This document shows, one piece after another, positions 1-8,614 of a stretch of 42,372 nucleotides of DNA. The notes under the pieces were generated by a model that saw only the letters and a list, made by a program, of their open reading frames with translations, made no database searches and was not told where the DNA came from. The stretch covers positions 1-42,372 of the forward strand of contig NZ_BSEV01000045.1 of the NCBI RefSeq assembly GCF_027922005.1. Reading direction: 5' to 3'. The stretch is from Streptosporangium carneum. Lineage in GTDB: Bacteria > Actinomycetota > Actinomycetes > Streptosporangiales > Streptosporangiaceae. How positions within the stretch are numbered: the stretch's first letter is position 1; the number at the start of each line of letters is the position of its first letter. The position numbers and the translations under genes were made by a program.

Positions 1-406
1 TCTCCACCGGGTCGGTCAGGGCGAGCCTGCCCTCGGCGACCAGTTGCAGCACGAGCGTGGCGATCATGGTCTTGGTGTTGGACCCCATCCGGAACTCATC
101 CCCCACCTTGAGCAGGTGATCCCGCCTGGTCCAGGTGGCCTGCGCGGCGATCTCGACCGGCCGGCCGCGGCCGTCGTCGACCCGCACGATCACGCCGGGC
201 GCCCCGGCGTCCACCAGCTCTTGCGCCAACTGCTGCAGCTGAGCGCGCTGCGCCTTGGCGTCGCTCCAGGCCGCGGACGGCGTGGCCGCGGCGGCAGCCG
301 AGGGCGCCGCGGCCACGGCCAGACTCACCGCCAGCGCCGAAGCCGTGACCATGCGCAGCCCACGTGGCCGCACCGCACGGTCCAGCGAGAAAACACGTTG
401 GGACAT
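1..406 (-). CDS. Serine hydrolase, beta-lactamase/D-Ala-D-Ala carboxypeptidase fold (N-terminal part)
   Basis: The gene runs off the left edge; about 135 N-terminal residues are visible. A Sec-type signal peptide comes first (basic start MSQRVFSLDRAVRPRGLR, then an Ala/Val-rich core ending near ATPSAAW). The mature part has GVIVRVDDGRGRPVEIAAQATWTRRDHLLKVGDEFRMGSNTKTMIATLVLQLV. SNTK matches the SxxK nucleophile motif of class C beta-lactamase-like serine hydrolases, and the preceding DEFRMGSNTK context is typical of that family. The protein is probably exported and acts on cell-wall peptides or an ester/amide substrate. The ATG at 406 is preceded by AGGAGG with good spacing, which fixes the start. 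The YxN and KTG-like motifs lie outside the window, so activity and subfamily cannot be judged. Confidence 0.85.
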   Translation of the reverse strand, partial: MSQRVFSLDRAVRPRGLRMVTASALAVSLAVAAAPSAAAAATPSAAWSDAKAQRAQLQQLAQELVDAGAPGVIVRVDDGRGRPVEIAAQATWTRRDHLLKVGDEFRMGSNTKTMIATLVLQLVAEGRLALTDPVE

Positions 407-776
407 TGACCCATTCCTCCTAGTGATAAGCGACGCGGACAACCTCACCCTCCAACCCGCCGCTCACAAACCGCACTCAGCACGCTGTCAGCCGACCGAC
501 CGATATCGGGGCCAGACCAAGTACGAAAGAAAGGGCTAGTCGAGCGCTGAACCGCTGGTCAGAGCGTCGGAGCCGAAGCCTGTGGAGGGATTGTGCAGCG
601 GTCGGCGGGGACGGCGGCACCGGTTGGCGGGGTCGTGCTCTGAATCACCCGACCTCGCGAGAGCCGCGTGCCGAGGGGCACCTCACGGCGGTAACGAACA
701 TCACCGTCCAGGACGGAAGAAGACAATCTCCGCCACCGGACGTGGTGACGCGTCCCGGCTCACGACTTCCAGATCT
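407..776. other. 370-bp gene-free stretch upstream of the serine hydrolase gene
   Basis: This gap lies between the 3' end of the I36-type gene and the start of the serine hydrolase gene, both on the minus strand. It must carry the serine hydrolase promoter, but I cannot pick convincing -35/-10 boxes. Short open frames here lack ribosome-binding sites and actinomycete codon bias. No strong hairpin was seen. Confidence 0.5.
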
Positions 777-1460
777 TTAACACCACGGGTAGGCGGACCA
801 TGTGCCGCCGAGGGCGATCCATGCCGTCCTGTCACCCCTTGCCCCCAGATTGCTGATCCCTCCGTTGTTCAGCTCAAACGTTCTACAACCCTTGTAAGGG
901 GGGACGGACGCCAAACCCGACCAGACGGTGTCGGTCGTGTTGTACACCGAACTCGTCTTGTTTCGGAAGTTCCAGTTGTCCAGATCCTGGATTATGTTCC
1001 TGTCCTGGAACTGCAGAAGGCGGCCGTTTCCCGGACCTCCCCCTGTTCGGCTGACCCCGTTGAATTTGTTGTTCTCGTAGAGACACGCCCAGCCCGCCGG
1101 GCAGCCGTACGTGCCTGCCGCGGCGGCCTCACCGGCCGCGGTTATGGAGCTTTTCCGAGCGGCCGCGGCTTCGGCCTCCAGTTGCTTCGGCACCGGGAAC
1201 AGCAGGCGAACCTCACCGCCGTTGGCGTAAGTCCAGGTGATCTCGTTGAGGCTGGTCTGCCGGCCCCCCTTCGTGGCGAGGACTCCGTTCACCTGCTTCT
1301 GCAGTTCCTCCCTGGACAGGGCGACCGGGAAATCTTGCGAATCGGTGACCGAGCTCGACGACGGATCCGGCACCGCGTCCGCCGACGCGGGAACGACCTC
1401 CGCACCGATGGGCACGATTGCGGCAGCGGCCAAAATCAGGGTGATGACTTTGCGGCGCAT
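777..1460 (-). CDS. Secreted peptidase-inhibitor-I36 / beta-gamma-crystallin-like protein
   Basis: A protein of 227 residues. The first ~28 residues are a signal peptide (MRRKVITLILAAAAIVPIGAEVVPASA). A ~95-residue linker is rich in Ala, Glu and Ser. The C-terminal ~90 residues begin CPAGWACLYENNKFNG and continue with LLQFQDRNIIQDLDNWNFRNKTSSVYNTT, the pattern of the I36 inhibitor/crystallin-like domain (paired Cys, aromatic Y/W, late SSVYN). Family members include the Streptomyces metalloproteinase inhibitor SMPI, but many carry no proven inhibitor function. The ATG at 1460 has AAGGAG about 12 nt upstream; an in-frame ATG at 1481 lacks such a site. The gene is less GC-rich than its neighbours. 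Secretion is well supported; the inhibitor role is family inference only. Confidence 0.82.
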   Translation of the reverse strand: MRRKVITLILAAAAIVPIGAEVVPASADAVPDPSSSSVTDSQDFPVALSREELQKQVNGVLATKGGRQTSLNEITWTYANGGEVRLLFPVPKQLEAEAAAARKSSITAAGEAAAAGTYGCPAGWACLYENNKFNGVSRTGGGPGNGRLLQFQDRNIIQDLDNWNFRNKTSSVYNTTDTVWSGLASVPPYKGCRTFELNNGGISNLGARGDRTAWIALGGTWSAYPWC

Positions 1461-1961
1461 GACGAGTGAGCTCTCCTTCATAAGGATGGGGCCATGGGTC
1501 AGGTGTACTGGACGGGGTCCCCAGTCCGCGGCCGGGAGGAGTACCGGGAGGAGCACCGGCGCAGATGGTGCGGCCTTTCGGCCTATGTCCAGAACCCTAC
1601 GAACAGGATCTTGCCGAGACGACGTTGCAGGCTGCCGAACCTTTGGTAGCGCCTGCCATACCGCCGGAGTGGCGTCAGCTCTGCCCAGCGGAGAAGAACC
1701 GGGCGGCGGGGAGGGCGAGGAGTTCGTCTCCACGGAACGCCGTTCGCCTCAGGGCGAGGGAACGCATGGTCGATCAACCTCCGAAACAGTGGTGAGACAG
1801 TGCGGGGCCCGTTGCCTGCGGCCCGCGTCCGACGTGTCTCACGCTAATTTCGCGGCACATGGCCAACCAGGAGATTTCACCGGCAGAAGTAGGATCTTGG
1901 ATACTTCTGCCGGATGGTTTGCCGCTTCGGCCGGACCACGTCGACCGGGAGATCTTCAGGG
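1461..1961. other. Divergent intergenic region between the I36 gene and the XRE/NB-ARC gene
   Basis: This 500-bp region separates two divergently transcribed genes and should hold both promoters. Short frames at about 1565-1795 (+) and 1583-1777 (-) are open, but neither has a ribosome-binding site or a recognisable domain, so I do not call them. The notable element is a perfect inverted repeat at 1880-1913. Confidence 0.5.
1880..1913. repeat. Perfect 12-bp inverted repeat upstream of the XRE/NB-ARC regulator
   Basis: The arms are CCGGCAGAAGTA (1880-1891) and TACTTCTGCCGG (1902-1913), separated by 10 bp. The element ends 48 bp before the chosen start of the XRE/NB-ARC gene. It could be an operator for an autoregulating dimer or an RNA hairpin in the leader. 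There is no U-tract after it. Confidence 0.65.
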
Positions 1962-4361
1962 ATGGGCAGCGGAACATCGGCCACCGGCGGGTTCGGCGAG
2001 CGCCTGTACGGCCTGCGGACGAGTGCCGGACTCAGCCAGGAGGAGCTGGCGCACGCCGCGGGGGTGAGCGTGCGGGCGCTGTCCGACCTGGAGCGCGGAC
2101 GCTCCCGGGGACCGCAGCGCCGCACCGTGCAGGCCCTGGCCGCCGCCCTGGGGCTGGACCCTGCCGGCGCCCGGGAGCTGGAACAGGCCGCCAGCCTGGG
2201 TCGCCCCCGCACCCGGCCCCGTCACACGACCGCGCCGGCCGACGCCGAGGCCGGCGGCTCGGCCCGCGAGCCGGCCGGCCGGCCAGGCGTGCGTCCCGCC
2301 CCGCACCACAGCCTCGCCCTGCCCCGTGATCTCAACGACTTCACCGCCCGCGACTCCGCCCTCAGCCGGCTCCTCGCCCTCGTGGAGCACCTCGATCCCG
2401 CCCACCCGCCCGTCGCGGTGATTTGCGGGCAGCCGGGCCTGGGCAAGACCTCCTTCGCCGTGCACGCCGCCCATACCCTCGCCTCGCACTTCCCGGACGG
2501 ACAGTTCGCCGTCGACCTGCGCGGCATGGACCCGCAGCCGACCCTCCCGCGTGATGCGCTCGCCCGGCTGCTGCGAGCCCTCGGCGTGGCCGACAGCGCC
2601 GTCCCGGCCGCCACCGAAGACCGCTGCGGCCTCCTGCGCTCGGTTCTCCGCGACCGGCGTGTGCTGCTCCTGCTGGACAACGCGGCCGACGAGGACCAGG
2701 TCCGCCCCCTGCTGCCCGGCACCGGCCCCTCGCTCACCCTCGTCACCAGCCGCCACGCCCTGGCCGGCCTCGAAGCGGTCTACCGCACCGAACTGGCGCT
2801 ACTGCGCCGTGAGGAAGCGGTTGAAATGCTCTCCCGCATCATCGGCCCCGAGCGGGTCCGGCAAGAAGAGCAGGCGGCCGGCGACCTCACCGAGCTGTGC
2901 GGCCACCTCCCCCTGGCCGTGCGCATCGCCGGGCAGCGCCTCGCCTCCCGGCCCGGCGAACGCATCGCCAAACTCGTCACGCAGCTCGCCGTACACAAAA
3001 ACCGCCTGGACGCCCTGCAGGCCGGCTCGCTGCAGGTCCGGGCCGCCTTCGCCCTGTCCTACCGGCAGCTGAGCCCGCAGGCCCGCATCGTCTTCCGCCG
3101 TGCCAGCCTCGCCGCCGCCCCCGACTTCAGCCCCGAGACCGCCGCACTGCTGGCTGACCTGCCTGTGCGTCAGGCCGCCGGATACGTCCGCGACCTGGCC
3201 CACGCCGGGCTGCTCCAGCCCCACCCCACCGCCGACCGCTACCGTTTCCATGATCTTCTCGCCCTGTTCGCCGCCGAACAACTGGACGAAGAGGACGAGC
3301 CCGCGCACATCCGCGCTGCCCAGGACCGGGCCGACCGATGGGTACTGCGCCGGGCGGACGCCGCCGCGCGGCTTTTTGGCACCGATTGCCACCCCGGCGC
3401 ACCCGGCAGTGATCCCGGCCTGGCCACCGCACCCGCCGACCGCGAGCAGGCCGGCATCTGGCTGAAGGCCGAGCGGGCCCAGTGGGCCGCGGCCCTGGGC
3501 CGGGCCCAGGCAGCCGACCGGCACCAGCAGGTCATCGACGTCGCCGAGGCGATGCACTGGTTCTCCGACCACACACAGCACTGGGAGCTGTGGGCGGAGG
3601 TCTTCCAGCGGGCCGTCGACGCCGCCCGCGCCCTGGGCAGCAGACGCGACGAGGCCGTCCACCTCAACTACCTGGCCTGGGCCTGCAACATGTGCCTCTA
3701 CGATCACGCCGCCGCCCTGGCCGCCGCAGAAGCCGCCCTCGCGGTGGCGCGCGAGGTCAACGACCAGCTCCAGGTGGGCTGGGCCCTGGGCCACACGGCA
3801 GGAGCCCTGCGCCGGCTCGGGCGGAGCGACGAATCCATCGCCCGATTCCGGGAAGCGGCCGACCACCTGGGCCGTCAGACCGGCACGGAAAGCCGCCTCG
3901 CCGAGCTCACCTGCCTCAACATGCTGGGCGAGCAACTGCGCCGGGCCGGCCGCTCCGAGGAGGCCCTGACCATTCACCGGCGCAGCGAGGCCATCTGCCA
4001 GGCCGGCGTTCCGGGAGCGGCGCACGAACTGGTCGGCCTCTATCTGGCGGCGACCCGGCAGCAGATCGGCAACGACCTGGCGGCACTGCGACGGTGGGCC
4101 GCGGCCGAAGCCCCGCTGCGCTACGCGCTCACCCGTTTCGAGGCGGCGAAGATGCCCGCCTGGAGCGAACCTGCCCGCCTCGACCTCGGCATCGCCCTGC
4201 GCCACCTCGGCCGCCGCGAAGAGGCCCGCGAAGTCCTCACCGCCGCCCACGACGCCCTGGCCCGCCTGAACACCCCTCGCCGGATCGAAGCCGCCGCCGA
4301 ACTCCGGAAACTCACCCACCCCACCGGCCCCGCCTCGCCACTGCACACACAGCTCCGGTAA
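1962..4361 (+). CDS. XRE-type HTH / NB-ARC ATPase / TPR transcriptional regulator
   Basis: A protein of about 799 residues. An N-terminal helix-turn-helix (FGERLYGLRTSAGLSQEELAHAAGVSVRALSDLERG) has the SQEELA...VS..LSDLE pattern of XRE regulators. A STAND-type NB-ARC module follows, with Walker A VICGQPGLGKTSF near residues 154-166 and Walker B-like RRVLLLLDNA. The C-terminal ~350 residues are Ala-rich helical repeats (e.g. ALAAAEAALAVAREVNDQLQVGWALGHTAGALRRLGRSDESI) typical of TPRs. It resembles AfsR/SARP regulators but has XRE in place of the BTAD DNA-binding/activation module. It is likely an ATP-switched DNA-binding protein; target and ligand are unknown. I prefer the ATG at 1962 (GGGAG 10 nt upstream) over the in-frame ATG at 1914, which falls at the 12-bp inverted repeat. 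Confidence 0.88.
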   Translation: MGSGTSATGGFGERLYGLRTSAGLSQEELAHAAGVSVRALSDLERGRSRGPQRRTVQALAAALGLDPAGARELEQAASLGRPRTRPRHTTAPADAEAGGSAREPAGRPGVRPAPHHSLALPRDLNDFTARDSALSRLLALVEHLDPAHPPVAVICGQPGLGKTSFAVHAAHTLASHFPDGQFAVDLRGMDPQPTLPRDALARLLRALGVADSAVPAATEDRCGLLRSVLRDRRVLLLLDNAADEDQVRPLLPGTGPSLTLVTSRHALAGLEAVYRTELALLRREEAVEMLSRIIGPERVRQEEQAAGDLTELCGHLPLAVRIAGQRLASRPGERIAKLVTQLAVHKNRLDALQAGSLQVRAAFALSYRQLSPQARIVFRRASLAAAPDFSPETAALLADLPVRQAAGYVRDLAHAGLLQPHPTADRYRFHDLLALFAAEQLDEEDEPAHIRAAQDRADRWVLRRADAAARLFGTDCHPGAPGSDPGLATAPADREQAGIWLKAERAQWAAALGRAQAADRHQQVIDVAEAMHWFSDHTQHWELWAEVFQRAVDAARALGSRRDEAVHLNYLAWACNMCLYDHAAALAAAEAALAVAREVNDQLQVGWALGHTAGALRRLGRSDESIARFREAADHLGRQTGTESRLAELTCLNMLGEQLRRAGRSEEALTIHRRSEAICQAGVPGAAHELVGLYLAATRQQIGNDLAALRRWAAAEAPLRYALTRFEAAKMPAWSEPARLDLGIALRHLGRREEAREVLTAAHDALARLNTPRRIEAAAELRKLTHPTGPASPLHTQLR

Positions 4362-4542
4362 CCCCGCCGAGGGCGGCGCTGACCTGGTCAAACACTGCCT
4401 CAGGAACAGGCGGAAATCCTTGCTCCGTCCTGTCAGCCCTTCGGTGCCGAGACTCCATGCTCCAGCACCTGGCCGCCGACGGCCGCACCGCCCCGAGCTC
4501 CGGGCCAAGTCCCGGCACCAGCACCTGGGCAGCCTCGGCCAC

Positions 4543-5391
4543 TTAACGGGCGCCCAGGTTCAGGGGTACGGAGACCTCCTGGGGATCCTTCGCGTCGAGA
4601 TCGGGGGCGGAGCCCTTCTTCACCGTCACCACCTGGTCAGCGGGAGGAGGGGTGATGTGGGTCTCGACGCCCCAGCCGGTCAGGCGGGCGTCGACGATCC
4701 TCAGTAGCTCAATCTTGCGGGTAAACGGGGCCGGGGCCTTTCGCATGCTCCACACCCTGCGTATCAACTGGTCCTGCCCGATCCAGATCCGCCAGGAAAC
4801 CCTGACCCGGGCCTCCTTGACGGTCGGCTTCCACTCCCAGGAGCCGCGGGAGGCCTTGTAGAGATCACCGATGGTGATCACACCCTGGTGGAGGGTCGTG
4901 CGGGTGCCGTCGTAGACACCTGCGGGACGCCTGTCCCGGGTGGTGGCCAGGACGGCCCTCAGAGTGGCCGGGTCGCCGATGTCGAAGGAGGTGTGCAGCG
5001 CGGGGCTGTACTCCTTGTCCCTGGTCAGCGCCCAGCTCTTGCCCGGGGGAAGGCGGGAGCTCTCGCTCTTCATGTACCGCAGGCCGTCGAAGGTCATGTA
5101 GCGGAAGCCGCTGTCTCCCGTGTGCCTGTTGCCGGGGCGGTAGGTGGTGTCGGTGGCCACGACTTCGCCCCTGCCGAACTCGACGACGGTCCTGTAGAGG
5201 TACACGTAGTCGTTCTTGTCCCTCGGGCCCCTCTCGGTCATGCGCTCCGACATCGTGACGCCCCGGTGTTCGACGAGCTGGCGTCTGAGCGCGTCGATCG
5301 GCCCCGGTGAGACGGTCTGCGCGTTCGCGGGGGCGCAGATCCCGGCCGACACGGTCAGCGTGACGGCTGTCGCGGCGATCCATCGCCTCAT
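4543..5391 (-). CDS. Secreted protein of unknown function
   Basis: A protein of 282 residues. The first ~25 residues (MRRWIAATAVTLTVSAGICAPANA) form a signal peptide with an ANA-Q cleavage site. The Cys in it does not sit in a good lipobox, so a soluble secreted protein is more likely than a lipoprotein. The mature region alternates polar and beta-rich segments (FDGLRYMKSESSRLPPGKSWALTRD; WRIWIGQDQLIRRVWSMRKAP), compatible with an LppX/LolA-like incomplete beta-barrel. That comparison is by appearance only. The ATG at 5391 follows AGAGGA at good spacing. It is convergent with the XRE/NB-ARC gene across a ~180-bp gap in which I see no strong terminator. Confidence 0.75.
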   Translation of the reverse strand: MRRWIAATAVTLTVSAGICAPANAQTVSPGPIDALRRQLVEHRGVTMSERMTERGPRDKNDYVYLYRTVVEFGRGEVVATDTTYRPGNRHTGDSGFRYMTFDGLRYMKSESSRLPPGKSWALTRDKEYSPALHTSFDIGDPATLRAVLATTRDRRPAGVYDGTRTTLHQGVITIGDLYKASRGSWEWKPTVKEARVRVSWRIWIGQDQLIRRVWSMRKAPAPFTRKIELLRIVDARLTGWGVETHITPPPADQVVTVKKGSAPDLDAKDPQEVSVPLNLGAR

Positions 5392-5594
5392 CGAGGACGT
5401 CCTCTCGGTGGTGCCTCACCGCGCGGCGAGGATCTTTCGCGCGATCCTCGCACTCCGAGGTCTCGCCGACGTCACGTGATCAACTCGGCCGAAGCGCCCG
5501 TCCGCCGTCGATCCTCATCGCGGTGTGAGATGATTTCCCCTAGTCAGGCAGCCTTTGAGCCGTTCCCCCCTGGTGCGATGAGGGAGGAACAGGC

Positions 5595-6128
5595 ATGGAC
5601 ATCACGCCTCAGGCGGTCGTCATTCCCAAGGAGACCGACCAGCTCGAACAGGGGAAGTACGGCCCCGTCTTCCCGAAGACCCCGGCGTGCTACGGGTTCA
5701 CCGTCATCGCGAAGGTCAAGCCGGGGCGGGCCGAGGCGATCCGCAACTACGGCCACACGCTGGCCAAGGCGCTGGAGGGCGATCCGGACCTTCTCGCGCC
5801 GCTCAAGCTGCACTACCTGCGCTGGGTGCTCTTCGACGACGACACGCGCTTCATGTACCAGGGGATCTTCGACACCGACTTCGACAAGTACACCGAGGAC
5901 GCCATCGCCCTGTTCACCAGGGCGGGGGTGAACACGGTCTTCGAGAACCTCGAAGGCTTCCCCGAGGACTGGAAGACCAATCCCGAGGCGTTCGTCAGGT
6001 TCGTCCGCGATCACCACTGCCCGAGCTTCATCGAGTACGGGGAGTACCCCTACGTCACCGCCGACGAGATCAAGAAGGCTCTGCGGATCAAGAGCGCCCT
6101 GTCGGAGATGCTCGACCAGCTGCAGTGA
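5595..6128 (+). CDS. Stand-alone DyP-like alpha/beta-barrel (ferredoxin-fold) protein
   Basis: A protein of 177 residues with no signal peptide or membrane segment. The segment LHYLRWVLFDDDTRFMYQGIFDTDFDKYTEDAIALFTRAGVNTVFENLEGFP resembles the N-terminal ferredoxin-like half found in some DyP-type peroxidase relatives (pattern LHFARWV...FxxNFDGSxxxYxxDF...GFP). The heme-ligand half is absent. It heads an apparent operon with an unknown protein, a true DyP peroxidase and a transporter, so it may pair with or assist the peroxidase. This relation is by motif memory, not alignment. The start at 5595 follows GGGAGGAACAGGC. The stop codon lies within a threefold 15-bp tandem repeat. Confidence 0.8.
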   Translation: MDITPQAVVIPKETDQLEQGKYGPVFPKTPACYGFTVIAKVKPGRAEAIRNYGHTLAKALEGDPDLLAPLKLHYLRWVLFDDDTRFMYQGIFDTDFDKYTEDAIALFTRAGVNTVFENLEGFPEDWKTNPEAFVRFVRDHHCPSFIEYGEYPYVTADEIKKALRIKSALSEMLDQLQ

Positions 6129-6166
6129 GATCAGCCGCAGTGAGATCAACCGCAGTGAGATCGGGC
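6122..6166. repeat. Three tandem copies of a 15-bp repeat
   Basis: Units start at 6122, 6137 and 6152 and read GCAGTGAGATCARCC, the third ending GGGCC instead of ARCC. The first unit overlaps the last codons and TGA of the upstream gene. The remaining units fill the gap before the next gene. This looks like local slippage duplication; each unit offers another in-frame TGA. Confidence 0.85.
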
Positions 6167-6203
6167 CGCCGCCCGCGTGCTCCGCTGTCGATCGGGAGAC
6201 GAG

Positions 6204-7223
6204 ATGAGTGAGCTCAGGACCGCACGCACCTACAACCAGAACCATGTGCCCCGCCCTCACACCCCCGGCAGGCGGCGGTTGAGCGTCTACGTCTCGTGGA
6301 GCTATCCGGCCGAGGCGGGCAGGAACCCGGCCGAGCTCGACGACCGGTTCTCCACGATGACCGAGGTCCGGCGGGTGAACTGGCCCGCCTACGAGGAACC
6401 TCGGTGGTCCGACCCGTTGCGGTTCCAGCAGGGGATCGCCGGGGCGCTGGAGCTGTTCTTCTGGGGCTGGGCGCCGTTCCAGCAGTTCGTCGAGGAGACC
6501 ACCGGCCACCCCGTGCCGGTGTACCAGCGCGTCGACCAGGCCGGTTTCCACACCCCGCTGGACGATCGGGTGCTGGCCGACACCGACACCCTGTTCGTGT
6601 TCGGGCTGGACCACATGGTCACCCGGCAGGAGGCCGCGCCCGAGGAGATCGAGGCGGTGCGGAGCTTCCTCACCCGGGAGGGGACCTGTGTGGTCCTGGG
6701 GCCGCACCACGACGTCGGGGCGTCGGACGACCTGGCCGTGCGCGACGCGGAGTACCACCACCACGGCGACGCCCTGGTTCCCCGCAGGCAACGCTTCGCC
6801 GGGTACGCCCGGGGCCTGATGCGGGGGCTCGGGGTGCCGGTGGAGAACCGCTACGGGTTGCGCCCCGCCGTACGGGAGGCCAAGCGGATCGCGCCGCTGT
6901 CCGTCAACAGGGACCTGGACACCAAGGGGTGGCTGGAGGGCGTGACCAACTTCAACTTCCACAAGCACCTGCCGCACTACGCCGTGACGACCGACGACCC
7001 GGACGTCGTCCACGTGCTGGGCAGGCAGCCGATCGACCTGTCCAGGCCGCCGCATCCCTTCACCGAGGCGGGCAACACCGAGTTCAACATGTTCCTGTGG
7101 ATGCCCCCCGCCGGAGACCGGGCCGGAGACGTGCTCCTGGCCGACTCCACGATCTTCAGCTCGCTGTTCGGGGGCGACGAGAGCCTGCGCGCCTTCTGGA
7201 GGAACATCGCCCTGGCGAAGTAG
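6204..7223 (+). CDS. Conserved-looking protein of unknown function in the DyP operon
   Basis: A protein of 339 residues, soluble by inspection. It opens with SVYVSWSYPAEAGRNPAELDDRFSTMTEVRR. A central Rossmann-like stretch (DTDTLFVFGLDHMVTRQEAAPEEIEAVRSFLTREGTCVVLGPHHDVG) looks like class I glutamine-amidotransferase/ThuA-type folds, in which a strand, a helix and VLGPHHD would sit near an active site, but no Cys nucleophile is evident. A His cluster (AEYHHHGD) follows. I do not recognise the family. The ATG at 6204 has GGGAG 6-7 nt upstream; a frame extension to 6177 has no ribosome-binding site. It is 21 bp upstream of the peroxidase gene, so it is probably co-translated with it. Confidence 0.72.
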   Translation: MSELRTARTYNQNHVPRPHTPGRRRLSVYVSWSYPAEAGRNPAELDDRFSTMTEVRRVNWPAYEEPRWSDPLRFQQGIAGALELFFWGWAPFQQFVEETTGHPVPVYQRVDQAGFHTPLDDRVLADTDTLFVFGLDHMVTRQEAAPEEIEAVRSFLTREGTCVVLGPHHDVGASDDLAVRDAEYHHHGDALVPRRQRFAGYARGLMRGLGVPVENRYGLRPAVREAKRIAPLSVNRDLDTKGWLEGVTNFNFHKHLPHYAVTTDDPDVVHVLGRQPIDLSRPPHPFTEAGNTEFNMFLWMPPAGDRAGDVLLADSTIFSSLFGGDESLRAFWRNIALAK

Positions 7224-7244
7224 GGGCGGGGAAAGGGGGGATCC

Positions 7245-8579
7245 GTGACCGCACGGACGCATGCCGCACTCGAGCTCGACGACATCCAGCGCGGGGTGCT
7301 CAGTCCCCGGCCGACGCCGTACGCGGCGACCTACATCCTGTTCCGTGTCGACGACCCCGTGCACGGGCGGGAGCTCATGCGGCGGGTGAGCGCGGTGGTG
7401 ACCTCGGCCGCCGACACGACGAGCCCCCTGGGCGAGACCTGGGTGAGCGTGGCGCTCACCTGTCACGGCCTCAGGGCGCTGGGCGTGCCGCCGGAGGCGC
7501 TGGAGACGTTCGCGTGGGAGTTCCGGCAGGGGATGGCCGCGCGGGCGAAGGCACTGGGCGACGTCGGCGAGAGCGCCCCGGAGAACTGGGAGGCGCCGCT
7601 GGGCACACCCGACGTCCATGTGGTGCTCGTCGCGCTCGCGCCGGACAGCACCTGTCTGGAGATGGCCGTCGACCGTGCCCGCCCGGCCTATCACCGCCTT
7701 TCCGGCGTGACCGCGATCTGGCGGCAGAACTGCCACGCGCTGCCCACCGAGACCGAACCCTTCGGCTACCGGGACGGCATCAGCCACCCGGCCGTCGAGG
7801 GCAGCGGCATCCCCGGCTCCAACCCGCTGGAGGCGCCGCTCAGGGCGGGGGAGTTCGTGCTCGGCTATCCGGACGAGCTCGGCGGGGTCCAGACCCCGCA
7901 GCCCGGGATCCTGGGCCGCAACGGCAGCTACGTGGTCTTCCGCAAAATCCATCAGCGCGTCGCCGCCTTCCGGCGGTATCTGCGGGACAACTCCACCGGC
8001 CCGGAGGACGAGGAGCTGCTGGCCGCGAAGATCATGGGGCGCTGGCGCAGTGGCGCGCCGCTGGCGCTCAGCCCGTCGCGCGACGACCCCGGCCTCGGCG
8101 GCGACCCCCACAGGAACAACGTCTTCCTGTACGAGCGGGACGACCCGGCCGGATTCACCACTCCCGGCGGCTGCCACATCCGCCGGGGCCACCCCCGCGA
8201 CGCGGCGGTGGCGGGAGTGCCGCGACTGCACCGGATGATCAGGCGCGGCACCGCGTACGGCCCGCCGCTGCCCGAAGGGGTTCTGGAGGACGACGGGGCG
8301 GACCGCGGACTGATGTTCGCCTTCGTCGGGGCGCACCTCGGGCGGCAGTTCGAGTTCGTCCAGTCCGAGTGGATGAACGACGGCGTCTTCTTCGGCGCGG
8401 GCGACGCGCGGGACCCCGTCATCGGCGCGGGCGACGGCCCCGGCGACTTCACCATCCCCCGGCGGCCGCTACGGCGGCGCCTGCGGGCGCTGCCGCGCTT
8501 CGTCGTCACCCGCGGCGGTGAGTACTGCTTCATGCCCTCACTGAGCGCCCTGCGCTGGCTCGGCGACCTCAGGCACTGA
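7245..8579 (+). CDS. DyP-type heme peroxidase
   Basis: A protein of 444 residues. It carries GYRDGISHP at 174-182, matching the DyP GxxDG motif with its distal catalytic Asp (D177). GCHIRRGHPRD at 309-319 supplies the proximal heme-ligand His (H311), although the usual ANPR reads GHPR here. MIRRGTAYGP around 331-340 supplies the distal Arg. DyP enzymes use H2O2 to oxidise bulky dyes, phenolics or lignin models. The absence of a Tat signal suggests a cytoplasmic or cargo-type enzyme. It begins with GTG at 7245 after an AAAGGGGGG site, 21 bp from the previous gene, and is followed 35 bp later by the BASS transporter gene. Confidence 0.92.
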   Translation: MTARTHAALELDDIQRGVLSPRPTPYAATYILFRVDDPVHGRELMRRVSAVVTSAADTTSPLGETWVSVALTCHGLRALGVPPEALETFAWEFRQGMAARAKALGDVGESAPENWEAPLGTPDVHVVLVALAPDSTCLEMAVDRARPAYHRLSGVTAIWRQNCHALPTETEPFGYRDGISHPAVEGSGIPGSNPLEAPLRAGEFVLGYPDELGGVQTPQPGILGRNGSYVVFRKIHQRVAAFRRYLRDNSTGPEDEELLAAKIMGRWRSGAPLALSPSRDDPGLGGDPHRNNVFLYERDDPAGFTTPGGCHIRRGHPRDAAVAGVPRLHRMIRRGTAYGPPLPEGVLEDDGADRGLMFAFVGAHLGRQFEFVQSEWMNDGVFFGAGDARDPVIGAGDGPGDFTIPRRPLRRRLRALPRFVVTRGGEYCFMPSLSALRWLGDLRH

Positions 8580-8614
8580 GAGCGCGGCGCCGGACGCCAC
8601 GGGGTGGAGGCCTC

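Noticed and set aside
1565..1795. Small overlapping open frames on both strands between the I36 and XRE genes
   Set aside because: No ribosome-binding site, no recognisable domain, and they lie in a divergent promoter region.
5544..8336. Long minus-strand open frame opposite the DyP operon
   Set aside because: Shadow of the 177-residue, unknown and peroxidase genes; no domain, start signal or codon bias.
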